From: Amorphochlora amoebiformis
Lineage: Eukaryota > Cercozoa > Chlorarachniophyceae
Reading direction: 5' to 3'
Assembly: GCA_054601695.1 (NCBI GenBank)
Contig: BAAHQB010000023.1
Coordinates: 1,219,826-1,283,825, forward strand
DNA: 64,000 nt
This document shows, in pieces, positions 1 to 48,487 of this stretch. Every line of letters begins with the position of its first letter. The stretch's first letter is position 1. The notes under the pieces are model-generated. The model saw only the letters and a program-made list of their open reading frames with translations. It did not search any database and had not been told where the DNA came from. A program made the translations under genes and the position numbers.

Positions 1-44
<44 letters not shown>

Positions 45-379
45 ACATACATGTAGTGATGGATATGCGAATGCGAGTAGGAATATATTTGATGTTAAGG
101 AATATGTTTGATGTAAAAGGAATATATTTGATGTAAAAGGAATATATTTGATGTAAAAGGAATATATTTGATGTAAAAGGAATATATTTGATGTAATAGG
201 AATATATTTGATGTAAAAGGAATATATTTGATGTAAAAGGAATATATTTGATGTAATAGGAATATATTTGATGTAATAGGAATATATTGAATATATTTGA
301 TGTAAATAGTTACGACTATATTAGATTTAAGGTGACCTTCTCTCCACTTTTCATTCGCTTCATTGCAGCCTAAGGTTAA

Positions 380-420
<41 letters not shown>

Positions 421-486
421 GTATATGTATAAATAAACTTTCTTCTCTCTCCCTCCATATATGTATATACGTATATATGTATAGAC

Positions 487-517
<31 letters not shown>

Positions 518-623
518 AATAAGTGTTGTATTTGATGATATGCAACCTCCTCTTGGGAGCGGAAGTTGTCGTTTCCTTGCTTAAGAAGGGCGCGCATTAC
601 CTATATACATATACAAATATATA

Positions 624-657
<34 letters not shown>

Positions 658-705
658 GAAGAGAGAGAGTAAAAAAAATGATTATAGCGTAGACACACAC
701 ACACA

Positions 706-736
<31 letters not shown>

Positions 737-1067
737 CATATATATATATAAAGAACGGGTATAGCATAGCGAGTTTGGCATTTATTTTTGATGAGACCAA
801 TGGACACTGCACATCACTGACGCACGAATAACACGGCACTGGCACTGCACATCGCTGACACACGAATAACACGACACTGCACATGACTCACACACGAATA
901 ACACAACAGTACTGGACATCACACACGAATAACACGACACTACTGAACATCACACACGAATAACACTTTTTTATTCACACAAACGAACACCATACACATG
1001 CAATCAATTCAATGGAATAATACAATGCACACAGTCATATCGTCAACAGATACGATCACGATAACAC

Positions 1068-1106
<39 letters not shown>

Positions 1107-1380
1107 CACACACACACATGCGCCGCTTATCAACACATTCTCTACACGTGTATTTATCTCCTCATCATAAACTACACGTATATTTATCTCCTTATCATAC
1201 AAATACACGTGTATTTATCTCCTTACACGTGTATTTATCTCCTTATCTTACAACTATACTATGCATACAGCCATATATATATATATATATATATGTATGT
1301 ATATATATACTAGATATATACTATATATATATATAAATAAATATTATTATATATATATATATATATATATACTAGATATA

Positions 1381-1416
<36 letters not shown>

Positions 1417-1428
1417 GTTTATTATGGA

Positions 1429-1485
<57 letters not shown>

Positions 1486-1517
1486 TATACATATATATAT
1501 ATATATATACAATATAT

Positions 1518-1548
<31 letters not shown>

Positions 1549-2188
1549 CATGGTTATTCGAATGATTAATAGCAGTGAAGCAGTGATAGGAGTGTTGATG
1601 AAGTGATGGAGGGAAGCTTAGATGGATGGATAGATGGATATGTCTGTCTTATGGACATGTGTCGTCTGTCTTATGGATGTCTTGGATGGACGTCTTATGG
1701 ATGTCTTGGATGGATGTCTTATTTATGTCTTGATTGTATGTCTTGATGGGAATGTATGTATTTCTCGATGGGTATGTATGCATGTATGTATGTATGCATG
1801 TCTTGATGGGAATGTACGTATTTCTTGATGGGTATGTATGTATGTATGTATGCATGTCTTGATGGGTATGTATGTATGTATGTATGTATGCATGTCTTGA
1901 TGGGATGTATGTATGTCTCGATGGCGATGTATGCATGAATAGCATAGAGGCTTTGTGTGACGATGGATGATGTGTGGGATAGATCGACCCGAGGGGTTAG
2001 GTTAATACATAAGGGTAGTTTAACGGTATATACATACCATTGAACGAGTGTGATATCCCGCACGGCACTCGATTAGTCGCCCACCTACATCCATCTTCGG
2101 AACTACACATATTTTTACATATATCACATTTACATAAACATATACATATATCAGTATATATATATATATATATTATATATATATATGA

Positions 2189-2219
<31 letters not shown>

Positions 2220-2351
2220 ATGAATATATATATATATATATATTATATATACATACATATATATATATATATAATATTTTTTTATATATAATATAAAACA
2301 AACACTCTCACACACAAACACAGATACACAAACGTGCATATATACATATAC

Positions 2352-2397
<46 letters not shown>

Positions 2398-2972
2398 CAT
2401 ATCAATATGTAGGTATTGATATTACAGATAGTCGTCGGTCCAAAGTCGAGGAAATCAAACCTAATCAAATGTTTATACAAACTATACATTTATATATATA
2501 TATATATTTACATATATATATATATATATATTTACATATATATTTGTACATTTTTTACGCATATGTAGTTACATACATTGTGCACATAATATGAATGTAT
2601 ACATACACACACACATACACAAACACATACATACATATATATGTCATATGTATATATATATGATGTAATATAAATACCCTTCTTCAAGAGCTTTCTCTAC
2701 GGTTTGCGCAAGCATGGCAAAATACGCCCTTGTGGGTCGACTTAACTCATGCCGCAAACCTAACCACGTTCACATCAGCATGAAAATAATGCCAATATCA
2801 CCATCACAACATCAACAATATTCGAAAACCATTCACATCGGCAACAACATGATGACCAACATCAACGTGAATCAAACTCACACTTAACGAATGCTTTCGA
2901 GACCGAGACACACACCTAAACAACTCTAAAACTCAATAATTCCAAATCAAGGACTCTCTCGCATCTCTCGCA

Positions 2973-3011
<39 letters not shown>

Positions 3012-3067
3012 TTCTCTTCCCCATCTCTCTCTTCATCTCGAGAAAAACATCAAATTCCCACGTAGTC

Positions 3068-3101
<34 letters not shown>

Positions 3102-3177
3102 CATATATAATTTAGGTTTGTCCTCTCTCCTTTTTGTCGTTGTTGAACCTTGCATATCCGAGGTGAGAAGCTTAGAC
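1..3177. repeat. Left-end repeat-rich spacer, no gene recognised
   Basis: This stretch is a mosaic of simple repeats. It holds (AT)n tracts (about 1-32, 380-420, 1270-1550, 2155-2270, 2350-2395), a 20-bp AT-rich minisatellite at about 81-305, degenerate CACGAATAACAC copies at 790-965, a (CA)n block at about 1070-1120, a roughly 22-bp unit at 1143-1245 and a GATGGGTATGTATG-type array at 1630-1930. Bases 2690-3060 are non-repetitive with a CT block at 2980-3010. No exon with good splice sites and a protein-like frame was found. Confidence 0.7.
81..305. repeat. 20-bp AT-rich minisatellite
   Basis: About eleven head-to-tail copies of AATATATTTGATGTAAAAGG are present with single-base variants (TAAAAGG or TAATAGG). 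The open frame across it on the minus strand is a repeat artefact. Confidence 0.9.
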
Positions 3178-3540
3178 TTAGGGAACTCGAACACGACGGC
3201 TGTCCCTGCAGCCTCGCCATGGACTCTATGTAAACATAAACATACATTATTATATCTCACTATATGTAAACATAAACATACATTATTATATCTCACTCTA
3301 TGTAAACATATGTTATTATCGTTATTATTAGACTACTGCTTATAGATGTTGTTGTGTCTTAGCAAAGCGGTGAGGTTATGGTAATTGTACCTGACTCCAA
3401 AAATGCGACGAAATTGGTGTTTGTGGTTCTTAGCGATGGTTTCGTAAAAACTTGCGTTGATAGGGTAGAGCTGGGGAACCTAGATGTATATTGACCATAT
3501 GTATATTAGGTATGTGTACTATATATTATAATGTACGTAT

Positions 3541-3571
<31 letters not shown>

Positions 3572-3577
3572 CATATA

Positions 3578-3625
<48 letters not shown>

Positions 3626-4252
3626 TTATAAATAAGAGTGTTTGATAAATGAATTAACCTCTCCACGAGCCTTTCTTTGGTCGGCTGTCGAAGAGCACAG
3701 AGACGCGCACACTTGGGGGAAATCCCCGTCAAATTCTTTAAAATCTCGGCTGATACATATGCTCCCGCCATGCTGAGTAGAGAGAGGATCGTTGGTTTTC
3801 CAACTTGGCGATACTCCCGTGCCTGACACGCTCGCGATGCGCTCCTTTCCTCTCACCTTACACACTCACGATTCTCTCGTCTCCTCTCACCCTTAGACAC
3901 GCACGATGCCCCCTCTCCTCTCACGCAAACCCCTCACGATGCTGTGTTCTCCTCTCCTTCCTCTGATCTCCTCCTCTCCTCTCCTCTCTCTCTCTACTGC
4001 TCACTGATCATTCATCTTAGACCTCTCTCTCTGCTTTGCTGGTAGGGCAAACGTAGTATGATTCGGAGTCGATTGATGTGATGTTTGCGAATGAATCGTA
4101 CCTTGGCGAAATAGTCATTGTGGTTCCTCCGATTTCCTTTCTTCAGAGCCAAGCGTTGAAATTCCTTGTACTTGAGACCCTAAGGTTAGGCGTATTGTCT
4201 TCTTTCGATGTACGAATATGTCAAAATGTGCGAATATATTTATTTGCATACA

Positions 4253-4321
<69 letters not shown>

Positions 4322-4458
4322 TATATAATATATATATATAATATACATAATATATACAATATATATAAATATACATATACATATATATATATATATATAT
4401 TTAATATATATATATATATATATATATTTGATGCGTATATATACATTGTGAGTAATTG

Positions 4459-4489
<31 letters not shown>

Positions 4490-4635
4490 ATATAATGATA
4501 TGTATATCCCTATATCCCAGTGTAAGTACGTACCTTGTAGCGGCGCAGGTCGACGATGACTGTGGGTCCGATGGTAAGGTTCATAAAATTTGATTGCTGG
4601 AATGCCAACGAATCCAACTGGGTTATCTGAATATA

Positions 4636-4723
<88 letters not shown>

Positions 4724-4871
4724 ATGTGTACAAACACATTATATAATATATATGTACAACATATAGGCATATATATATATATATATATTTATATAAACAT
4801 ACATATGATGTATATCTCTTATACCTGACAAGGAGAAAAGAGAACATTACAAGGAATCTCCGCGTTGTCAT
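3178..4871 (-). CDS. Candidate small multi-exon gene, unknown product
   Basis: Five minus-strand segments can be joined in phase 0: 4871-4830, 4626-4534, 4179-4102, 3772-3659 and 3225-3178. Exons 2-4 have clean AG acceptors and GTACGT, GTACGA and GTTAAT donors, and each is a multiple of three. The model gives about 124 residues. It has a hydrophobic N-terminus ([14 protein letters not shown]) like a signal peptide, then charged sequence with [18 protein letters not shown] and a Cys-containing segment. Exon 4 is also open in a second frame beginning [11 protein letters not shown], so its reading is unsure. The first donor (CTT|GTCAGG) is weak. I recognise no family. Exons 2 and 3 are the most convincing; the ends are guesses. 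Confidence 0.38.
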
Positions 4872-6667
<1,796 letters not shown>

Positions 6668-8225
6668 TTACATCATAAGAGAGATCGCTGCCTCCCCATC
6701 CCATGCGCCGATGTATTTGGTGCCGTAAGTGTTGGTGATATTGTCGGCCCAACGTGCGAGGGTAGCGTCGTCGACACTGGCCAGGTCGACCTCCTGAGGG
6801 AGTGTGTTGTTTAGAGAAACTAGATAGAGGAAGTGCGTACTGGGAGGGAGGTGTCTCGAGAGGTGCAGAGAAGAGGGGGTGATGCCTTGGCAATGTAGCG
6901 GGAGGGCAGGCGAGGGTTCAGCAGGGCGTCGTACACGTTATGGATAACGAAGGTCACGAGGCACACCACCACTCCCTGTTCATATCCAAAATGAATTTGC
7001 ATATCTTCTTAGAACATACTGCAACACATGAATAACGTGTATGTGTAACCATGTCACTAGATAATCAAATCAAATCGCGGGGTTGCTCCCTACATCCCAA
7101 GCTAAGCCCTCTCGATGACTTACAATGGCTGAGTTGATCTCGAGCCCGGTGAGCAGCATGCTTTTTCCAGGCGCAATCTCCAACACCGCACTGTATGTGA
7201 TGTTACCGGCAGTGAAGAGCGTGGCAGTGGAAAGCACAAACATCTCGATGAATAGATAGGGGAGTGGGAGGGCCGTTGATGAAAGATACGCCTGACTGAG
7301 CTGGCTATGCATCACTGCCGTGATGAGCAGGCCTGGGGAGGGAATAATCAGCGTCAGGGATCATCACGAGTGTGAGCGGATATGGAATAATCACCAGAGA
7401 ATGCCGACGCGCAGCACAGGAAACCGACGATCATCATACCGTGGAAAACCCATCTATCCTCGCTGTTGGTGAGTTCGATGTTGATAGACACAAGCGTCAG
7501 TCCCATTGCGAGCAAGAGAACGTTGGATCCCAGCAGAATGACCTGGACGGTTAGCAATCAACGTTATTTCTTGTAAACAAGCTATTGCATTGCATTCTAA
7601 CTGATTGCCATCCCTACAAACACTCCCTCCCCTACTTACGCTTCCCCTAATCACATTCCGCATGTGAATAATATCTCACCTTGTTTCTGGTCTCCTTGGG
7701 AGCATCTACGTAGCTCATCTTGGCCCAGAGAGTGTAAAATTGGGACAGAGACGACGCCAACACGCTAAAGACAAACGCCAGATATTGCGGGAACCCGCCG
7801 CCGCCCTCGACACGCGTCCAAAAGATTATGCTCATCATGCTTGCGTACAGAAACAGTAGTGCGAGAATCATCGAGATGGTGCATTCAACGAATGTAAGTG
7901 TCCCGATGCTGAGGGATTTGTCTCGATCAGTGTTATCCCCCCCTATGAAAGACTTGCGCTCCTCTAGGTCGGCTTCCTCAAGGGCTGGATTCCAATTCCG
8001 CGCCGCCCTCCAATTGTTGTACGTAGCGAGTGCTGTATTCGCCAGCACCGCTAAACACAACACCAAAACATAGCTCGCCGCAATGCAGAGATGCGTGTTG
8101 CAGTTGTCATCGGCGTTGATTGCCCAAATGCAGGATCCCATGAGGCAGATGGTGGACGCCCACACGCACATATACGACAGCCATAGGGCTTGTACTCGGC
8201 CGCGGAAGGTACTTCTAGTGCTCAT
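6668..8225 (-). CDS. Multi-pass membrane protein, about 7 TM helices, family unknown
   Basis: Five exons are supported: 8225-7680, 7542-7440, 7332-7124, 6975-6886 and 6793-6668. They give about 357 residues starting MSTRSTFRGRVQ and ending ISLMM before TAA. Hydrophobic segments lie near residues 14-35, 46-67, 108-136, 146-166, 183-203, 240-260 and 287-304. An acidic loop at about 79-105 contains EEADLEERK. The hydrophobic pattern continues smoothly across the first three splice junctions, which supports the model. The last intron would use a GC donor (AAG|GCATCA). If it is not spliced, the protein instead ends at about 6820 after 25 extra residues. The start is placed at the ATG facing the divergent gene at 8499. 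I do not recognise a transporter or receptor signature, so function is unknown. Confidence 0.72.
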
Positions 8226-8498
8226 TTATTTTTCCGTCGTACAGGTATGCAGGTTACTGAGGTGCTGCGCTTGGAGGGGCTTCGATCAGCCTCGAGGAGC
8301 CATGCGTTGAATCCTTGGTGTTTCGAACCCTGCGAATTAGATTTACGTGATTTTGAGAAACTGAAACGGTCATGAGACTTCCATCTACCTTATGAGATGA
8401 CTATAAATCAAATATATTCACATTAATGGTGTATTACCTCACTCTAGCGCGTTACAAATTGCAATAGAATGGGGCCTCGGCATCGCTGAAATGTACAG
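8226..8498. promoter_or_regulatory. Shared upstream region of a divergent gene pair
   Basis: The 273 bases between the starts of the minus-strand membrane protein and the plus-strand Sfi1-like gene are the only space available for both promoters. No TATA box or known element stands out. The role is inferred from layout only. Confidence 0.4.
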
Positions 8499-24487
<15,989 letters not shown>

Positions 24488-25160
24488 CTGACGAATTTAA
24501 ATTACTCGGATGAACGAGGTATGCGTCTTGAGGTGTGTAGTTGTGTCTTGAGTCCTTGGGTGGGTAATGAATGATGCATTTGCTGACCTTTGCTTCCTGC
24601 AACATTTCCCCCGAGCTCAACCCCACCATCCGGACTCTGCCCCGTTGGATCCTGATTGTATTCAAGTCAGTGTTATTCAATGCCCCATCTTCACCCCAAT
24701 CCCTCCCCCCGATTTTCAGATATCACATTCAACAGACAGCATACACGCCGCCCATGCTCGCTCACTCTATCCTTGATGTGCCTCCAAAACTGTCTCACCG
24801 GTTGGAGAGAGCAAGTAATAGGACGACAAGCGTCACTAGGACGAGAAGTAAACGCTCACGCCTCCGCATTGCCCTCTTTGCCTGCCTCTCCCTCTCGCAC
24901 GGCAACAAGCCCCACGGCCCGAGAAATTCTTTGAACTCTATAGTAGATATCTCCATATATCTACATTCGATACACAAACTTCCAACGGAATCCAACCAAC
25001 CTGCGCAGAATTAAAAAATCTGGAAAAAGCGCGCTTTTCTAAAGGTTCTAGGAGATCACATTGTTGGTAACGTTTCGTTTTCAGCGTAACGCATGAATCT
25101 AGTTTGGGCGATTTCATACACACGGAGCAGCACGCGGGCGGAACGAACTCCCCCATCACC
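24488..25160. promoter_or_regulatory. Shared upstream region of CK2 alpha and ARL2BP
   Basis: The two starts face away from each other across 673 bases. Bases 24560-25010 are open in several frames but none shows family similarity, so 5' untranslated exons of either gene are possible. No core promoter element is clear. Confidence 0.4.
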
Positions 25161-25899
25161 ATGCCCGAAGCGAAAGGCGAGACGATGCTGTATTCCAGGT
25201 AGTAAAGGGCGGTTTGGCATGTTTGGGTAGTTTAGGCGCAGCTTCCAGGGCGCTCTCAGCCCACTGCTTTCGCTTGGCTGAGTTTTTGCGGATGTTTTGT
25301 GGGTGGTATTCAGCAAAGAGTCCGACAAGGACATCCTCTTCTTCGACCAGACAGTTGGGGCTCTCGAGGAGATCCTTATGGGTACAAACCCATGTGAAAG
25401 CAGCCTTGTGATGAAAATCCCATGAAAATCCGATCCACACATCGACACATCGTCCTCATCTCAACCAATCTGATCCAACGCTGGGAGCAAGTCGGAATTT
25501 CACACCGATCTCCGCCGAACCCCCTTTCGCTTGTAACGTCACACCATGTTGGTTTCATGTTGCTGACATGTTGTTGTGATGTTGTAAGCATGCTATTGGC
25601 ATATTAATGGCATGCTGTTGACATGTGTCAACAAACACACGTGCAAACAACCTGCGAACAACTTGCAAGTAATGCTAGCACACGCCCTTTACCACGACGC
25701 CTTACCGATCCAAGCCACTATTTACAAACCATAATCAACAACTCCAACAACCCAATCCCTACATACAGATGCCAAGTTCAACAAGCTTCAGAGCGATTTC
25801 CTGGACAAAAACTGCGAGCAGTTTGATGATTCCAAGGAGTGCAAGCTAACCTACACGGAGATCTTCAAGCAATATGTAATTCACACCCCCACGCAATCG

Positions 25900-25946
<47 letters not shown>

Positions 25947-26091
25947 CATATATATATTATATATATATATATGTACATGGAGTGCAAGGTAAGCTACATG
26001 TGAGATGAAGCAATATGTAATTCACACACCCAAACAATAGAAATACTAAAGCAATGTGTAATTCACACACGCACGCAAACACAATATATGT

Positions 26092-26142
<51 letters not shown>

Positions 26143-26173
26143 TACACATATATATGCTGGAACATAACGGATG

Positions 26174-26244
<71 letters not shown>

Positions 26245-26885
26245 GTGCGTGTGACATGTGTGTATTTAGGTGAGTATGATTGAGGGCGTGGTCGAGAAGG
26301 AGGTCAAGGCTCGCGTCCAGGGCTACTCATCCGAGAGATTCATGGCCATGCTCAAGTAGGGCCACAAACACCAGATATGCTACAGATCTCAAAACTAGAT
26401 ATATCTACATGACACACGCCACATAGTAAAGCAAATAAAGCTGGGCACAGAGATGTGAGGGTCGACACAGACTGAGGGTCCGTTATGGGTCGACACGAGA
26501 TATGAGGGTCCATTATGGGTCGACACAGAGATGTGAGGATCCGTTGTAGGTCAACACAGAGATATGAGGGTCCATTATGGGTCGACACAGAGATGTGAGG
26601 ATCCGTTATGGGTCGACACAGAGATATGAGGGTCCGTTATGGGTCGACACAGAGATGTGAGGATCCGTTATGGGTCGACACAGAACCGTTCTGAGAATTT
26701 TCTTGAGTCAAGTCATTTTTCGTTTCAGAGATCGGCCTGACGAAATCAGCGGTGACGTGTTCGATATGCTAATGTCCATGGGCGACTTTGAGGAGTTCCG
26801 CGGGCTCATGCTCGCTCACAAGGCAGCTCGAGGGAAGAAGGGACTGGAGATCAAATCGTCCCTGAGCCTCAAAGTGTCCGCTTGA
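25161..26885 (+). CDS. ARL2BP: ADP-ribosylation factor-like 2-binding protein (BART domain)
   Basis: Five exons join in frame: 25161-25198, 25314-25381, 25769-25875, 26270-26355 and 26729-26885. They give about 151 residues, close to the usual ~163. Family landmarks are [43 protein letters not shown] and [20 protein letters not shown], which follow the BART helical domain order. In animals the protein binds GTP-loaded ARL2/ARL3 and acts at cilia, the centrosome and mitochondria. The N-terminal start [12 protein letters not shown] is the first ATG whose exon phase fits (TCC AG|C AAA). Split codons at ATG G|AT and CTC AA|A also match the family alignment. Intron 4 contains a 31-bp minisatellite. 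A ciliary role here is inferred from the family. Confidence 0.93.
26455..26690. repeat. 31-bp minisatellite GGGTCGACACAGAGATGTGA
   Basis: About eight copies with a period near 30-31 bases, alternating between GAGGATCCGTTAT and GAGGGTCCATTAT endings, lie in ARL2BP intron 4. Confidence 0.9.
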
Positions 26886-27534
26886 AGGGTCAAGTTCGCA
26901 ATATTGTGCAACGAGCCTTCCTCAAGCGTCCCGTAAAGCAGAGAGTATTAACTTTCCAAGAAGCGTGTGTGGTGCGCGCGTGCGAGGTCCAAGTGATGTA
27001 TGTGTCTGAGGAGCTGTGTGGTGATTTAGCGGACATTTATCCTACTTGTCATGGATGCGAGTGTGGTTGGGGTGGATTTTTTGGGGAAAAAAGAAATTGA
27101 AAACCAAAAACATTTTTTTTTTTTGGGAGGAGAAAATATATGTGGATCCGGATCTGGACTCAGTGGGAGAGCAGATTTATCTACACATCACGGGCATGTA
27201 GCTTGCTGAACCTAAATGCAGATTAAAAAAATAGAGATTTTTTGGGGGGAGATGGATCCGAATGTCCAGAGAACGTTTTCGGTGCAGTGGTAGTGAAGGG
27301 CAGCGCGTGTAAGATAGAGTATCGTATCGGGGGGAGTATATGCAGTATAGGCCGTTTTTCTGGGACATTAGAGGCACACGGAGTCCCACAGGAACAGCTA
27401 TTTGATGTCAGTTATCATTTCTTCGTTTCTTTTTGGCCTTTCTATAGTCGTCATAGCTCATTCCTAAACTCCAGGCACTACCTAGATTATTCAGCTAAAT
27501 ACTCGTAAATTCATTAGTGACCGTACATATATAT

Positions 27535-27583
<49 letters not shown>

Positions 27584-28129
27584 CAATATCGGGTTGTTGG
27601 GAGTACCTACCTATAGCTAGGATATGATTAACAGCAGTTGAAAGTTACAGTGCATTTGCCTTCACATCCATCCGGAAGGTGTTATCGCTATCGCTGCAAA
27701 AAAGGTCTACAACGTTATTCTCAGCCGGCCCACACCCGAGGTATAAACCACCGTATAATATTATGTATGCCCTAGTTTGGACGGTATCGCTAGAGCATCT
27801 GGATCTAGCAAGTTACCGCTGAATAACTGCACATACGAGTGTTTAGATCTGTCTAAAGCTCAGTGAGTATTCTAGATATTAGCTATTTTGCTATGTTGCG
27901 TGCGCTAATTATAGAACTTAAAAATGTAAAAATCTCGAAAAAACATACTTTTGGAGCAGATTAATCTTAGTTAATATATGACGCAATAGTTGTAGTAATG
28001 AGGTCCGATTATCTGTAGTACTAGGTCTAGTAGATCGTCATATGCTATATCTAGTATCTAGAGTATATCTAGTATCTCTATATTTTTTCCGTTATCATGG
28101 TATCTAGTGGTATATCTCCTAGATCTCTA

Positions 28130-28164
<35 letters not shown>

Positions 28165-28237
28165 TATATACTCTAGATACTCTAGATACTAGATATACTA
28201 GACACACATGCATGTGACGTATTTATATATATCTAGT

Positions 28238-28268
<31 letters not shown>

Positions 28269-28291
28269 TATATATCTAGATATATATAATA

Positions 28292-28322
<31 letters not shown>

Positions 28323-28505
28323 CTATATAGATGTACACATATTACAATATATATATATATACATTATTAATACATAATATAGTACATATATATATGTGTA
28401 TATATATATATATATTTACTGATTTATAATAACTAGACTCTATACAAAATATCTTATATATATATATATATGTATATATAGATATATCTAGATATATATA
28501 TATCT

Positions 28506-28588
<83 letters not shown>

Positions 28589-28737
28589 GTCTTGTACTTG
28601 TTGTGGATGTTATATGTCTAAATATTCTACTGTAATTATATAATAGATATGTCCACACATCTCAACATCTGTCGTAGATATCTAGAGATATGTCGTCGTT
28701 TCAAACAAGATTTATCATCAGATCATAGTAGTATATA

Positions 28738-28802
<65 letters not shown>

Positions 28803-28991
28803 ATATGCCCATAACATGTATATATATTTATAAGTATATACATCTAGATATATATATATATATATATATGCTAGATATGTATAAATTACGTATCTAGATA
28901 TATATAAAATCTAGAAGAAAAATTGTATAATATATAAAAATAATACTATACATATTATATTTATATCTATATATATATATATAATATCTAG

Positions 28992-29029
<38 letters not shown>

Positions 29030-29226
29030 TGTGTATGTATATGTATATCATATTTATATGATAAAACCTGTGATGTATTGGAATCCATAAAAAGCATGTG
29101 ATTATGCAATGATGAATTAAGTTATGAATGGTGGTGGCTGACGAATTCGAAGCGGTGATTCCTGTTCTCTAGATTCTCTAGATCCTAGATGGTTCTAGGC
29201 TTGCCTTAAGGTATGGTATACCCAAG
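26886..29226. other. Convergent spacer between ARL2BP and TLK
   Basis: Bases 26886-27520 and 27590-28120 are non-repetitive with no recognisable exon; a run of ten T lies near 27115. From 28130 to 29070 the sequence alternates (AT)n with TCTAGATATA-type words, giving many short palindromes. Nothing else can be supported. Confidence 0.6.
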
Positions 29227-35380
<6,154 letters not shown>

Positions 35381-35539
35381 CCGACAGCGCACGAAAAAGG
35401 CGCCCCGACGTACAGCACAGTCAGAAAGGCGCTCGCGCGTTTGGCCAGACGCGAATTCTTCGGCTAGCAATAGTCATTCAACTTTAATTATTCGTCCGAA
35501 GAATTAACGCTAATAACCCCGAGGTCGGAGAATTTGGTG
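35381..35539. promoter_or_regulatory. Compact bidirectional promoter region, TLK / RRS1
   Basis: Only about 159 bases separate the chosen TLK and RRS1 starts. The TLK frame is open through to 35470, so the free space may be nearer 70 bases. It contains TTTAATTATTCG near 35485 but no clear TATA element. The assignment rests on gene layout. Confidence 0.45.
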
Positions 35540-42027
<6,488 letters not shown>

Positions 42028-42042
<15 letters not shown>

Positions 42043-42155
42043 GCCGCATGACCTTCAAGAGACAAGAGATAGAGAGTAGGCTGCATGACCTTCAAAAGAC
42101 AAGAGTAGGCTGCATGACCTTCAAATTGACAAGAATAAATAGGCTGCATGAGGTC
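42028..42155. repeat. Minisatellite overlapping the RRS1 stop codon
   Basis: The unit AAAAGACAAGAGTAGGC(C/T)GCATGACCTTC recurs about four times. Its first copy encodes the last four RRS1 residues (KRQE) and the TAG. Confidence 0.8.
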
Positions 42156-42375
42156 ACGCGTCAATCTGAGTCATCATGGAAGGTCATGGTTATTTCAACT
42201 TATGAATATTTGGGATTGCTACGTCTAGTACTATATTCTAGATATTACCACACTAGTGCAGCCGGCCAAACTCTAGAAACTAGCCGTCTAGACTCTAGAT
42301 CATTGTAGTCTGTCCGCTATCTAGGCTATAGTCATAAATATAATTTTCAAGCATCCTATCATCCGGGCATATATG

Positions 42376-42431
<56 letters not shown>

Positions 42432-42485
42432 TAGATAATACACTATTATATAGAATGTATATATAACATAATTATATAAATATAT

Positions 42486-42584
<99 letters not shown>

Positions 42585-42627
42585 ATATATATCTATATTG
42601 TTATTTTATATAAATATATATATATAT

Positions 42628-42659
<32 letters not shown>

Positions 42660-42920
42660 TTACATATATATGTATATATGTATATATATATATATACATA
42701 ATGACACATATATCTAGATATATGGGTATTCGCTTCAACATACTAGAATACCTAGTCATATTATGAGTCATATAATATGTAAGATTATGTAATATATAAA
42801 TATTACATATACACACACATACCTGGATTGTTATACATGATATCATATAGTATATGTAAATATGTATATATGCATGTAATATATATATATACATATCTCG
42901 ATATATATATATATATAAAA

Positions 42921-43006
<86 letters not shown>

Positions 43007-43044
43007 TATCTAGGTTATAATTATATATATATATTATATTATCT

Positions 43045-43085
<41 letters not shown>

Positions 43086-43163
43086 ATTATTATATATATA
43101 TATATATATATACATATATATCTAGATATATATATTGTATCTATAAATTTATAAATATCATGG

Positions 43164-43253
<90 letters not shown>

Positions 43254-43393
43254 CCTAGATAATATAATATATATATATATATATCATAGTATATATATAT
43301 ATATATATGTATTAAATTTACATATATGTGATATACAATAACCTAGAATATAATATACATTTATAATGTATATGTATTATGTGTATATATATG

Positions 43394-43434
<41 letters not shown>

Positions 43435-43563
43435 CACATACATATATATACATATATATATATATATATAAATGTATGCATACACATTACCTATATACCT
43501 ACACACATATACACATATATATACGTACATACACACTATACACATAATATATATATACATACA

Positions 43564-43612
<49 letters not shown>

Positions 43613-43675
43613 AAAATATACATATATATATAAACTTAAAATTTTCTCACATATATATATATATATATATATTTG

Positions 43676-43736
<61 letters not shown>

Positions 43737-43946
43737 ATATGTGTATATATGTGTATATATGTGTATATATGTGTATATATGTGTATATATGTGTATATAT
43801 GTGTATATCTGTATTTGTATATACAGTAATACAGATATATACACACAAATAATATATATGTATATATATATGTATATATATATATATATATGTACATATA
43901 TATAATTTATATGTATATGTATAGATATTATTATACAATTGTATAT

Positions 43947-43978
<32 letters not shown>

Positions 43979-44103
43979 CACTAAATAGACATGTATAAAC
44001 ATAGGCAATTGAGTATTGACAGGAAAATGGGCAAGTGATGATGACAAGATGGTGGCGAAGCTTATGCGATGATGACAAGATGGTGGTGAAGCTTATGATG
44101 CGG
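42043..44103. other. Convergent spacer between RRS1 and EXOSC5
   Basis: After the short minisatellite, bases 42155-42365 are unique and CTAG-rich. From 42370 to 43975 the sequence is (AT)n with TCTAGATATA words and a GTGTATAT array at 43738-43810. Two copies of GATGATGACAAGATGGTGG lie at 44035-44100. No exon was found. Confidence 0.65.
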
Positions 44104-48174
<4,071 letters not shown>

Positions 48175-48487
48175 TGCGGGCAATAAGGCGAAAAGTTATA
48201 TATTACAAGTTAAAATCGCGGTGTTGGAATCGTATGAACAGACCGGTGACGTTCCAACAGTATCACTCCAACCCCGCGGTACGCCCGTGACACCCGCTGA
48301 TATTCCAGATCCAACGCAACGCCCATCACAAAAGCCGACGATTCCATCCAGGTGCTTTTGCGCGCCGGGACGCCTTGGCCTTCCCTTATTAACCTAGGCA
48401 ACTGCTTGTATCCAGGCATGGGGTTGAAACGAACCTTGGCATGCGTTGGATTTGCGAAAGGGCCTAATGGTTGTGATTATGATCCAG
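48175..48487. promoter_or_regulatory. Shared upstream region of EXOSC5 and the small mitochondrial-type gene
   Basis: The starts diverge across about 313 bases of non-repetitive sequence. Several short frames exist on both strands without family similarity. No specific promoter motif is evident. Confidence 0.4.

Noticed and set aside
24938-25448. Minus-strand gene overlapping ARL2BP exons 1 and 2
   Set aside because: The frames are open and protein-like but mutually inconsistent, while plus-strand exons match the ARL2BP N-terminus with correct phases.
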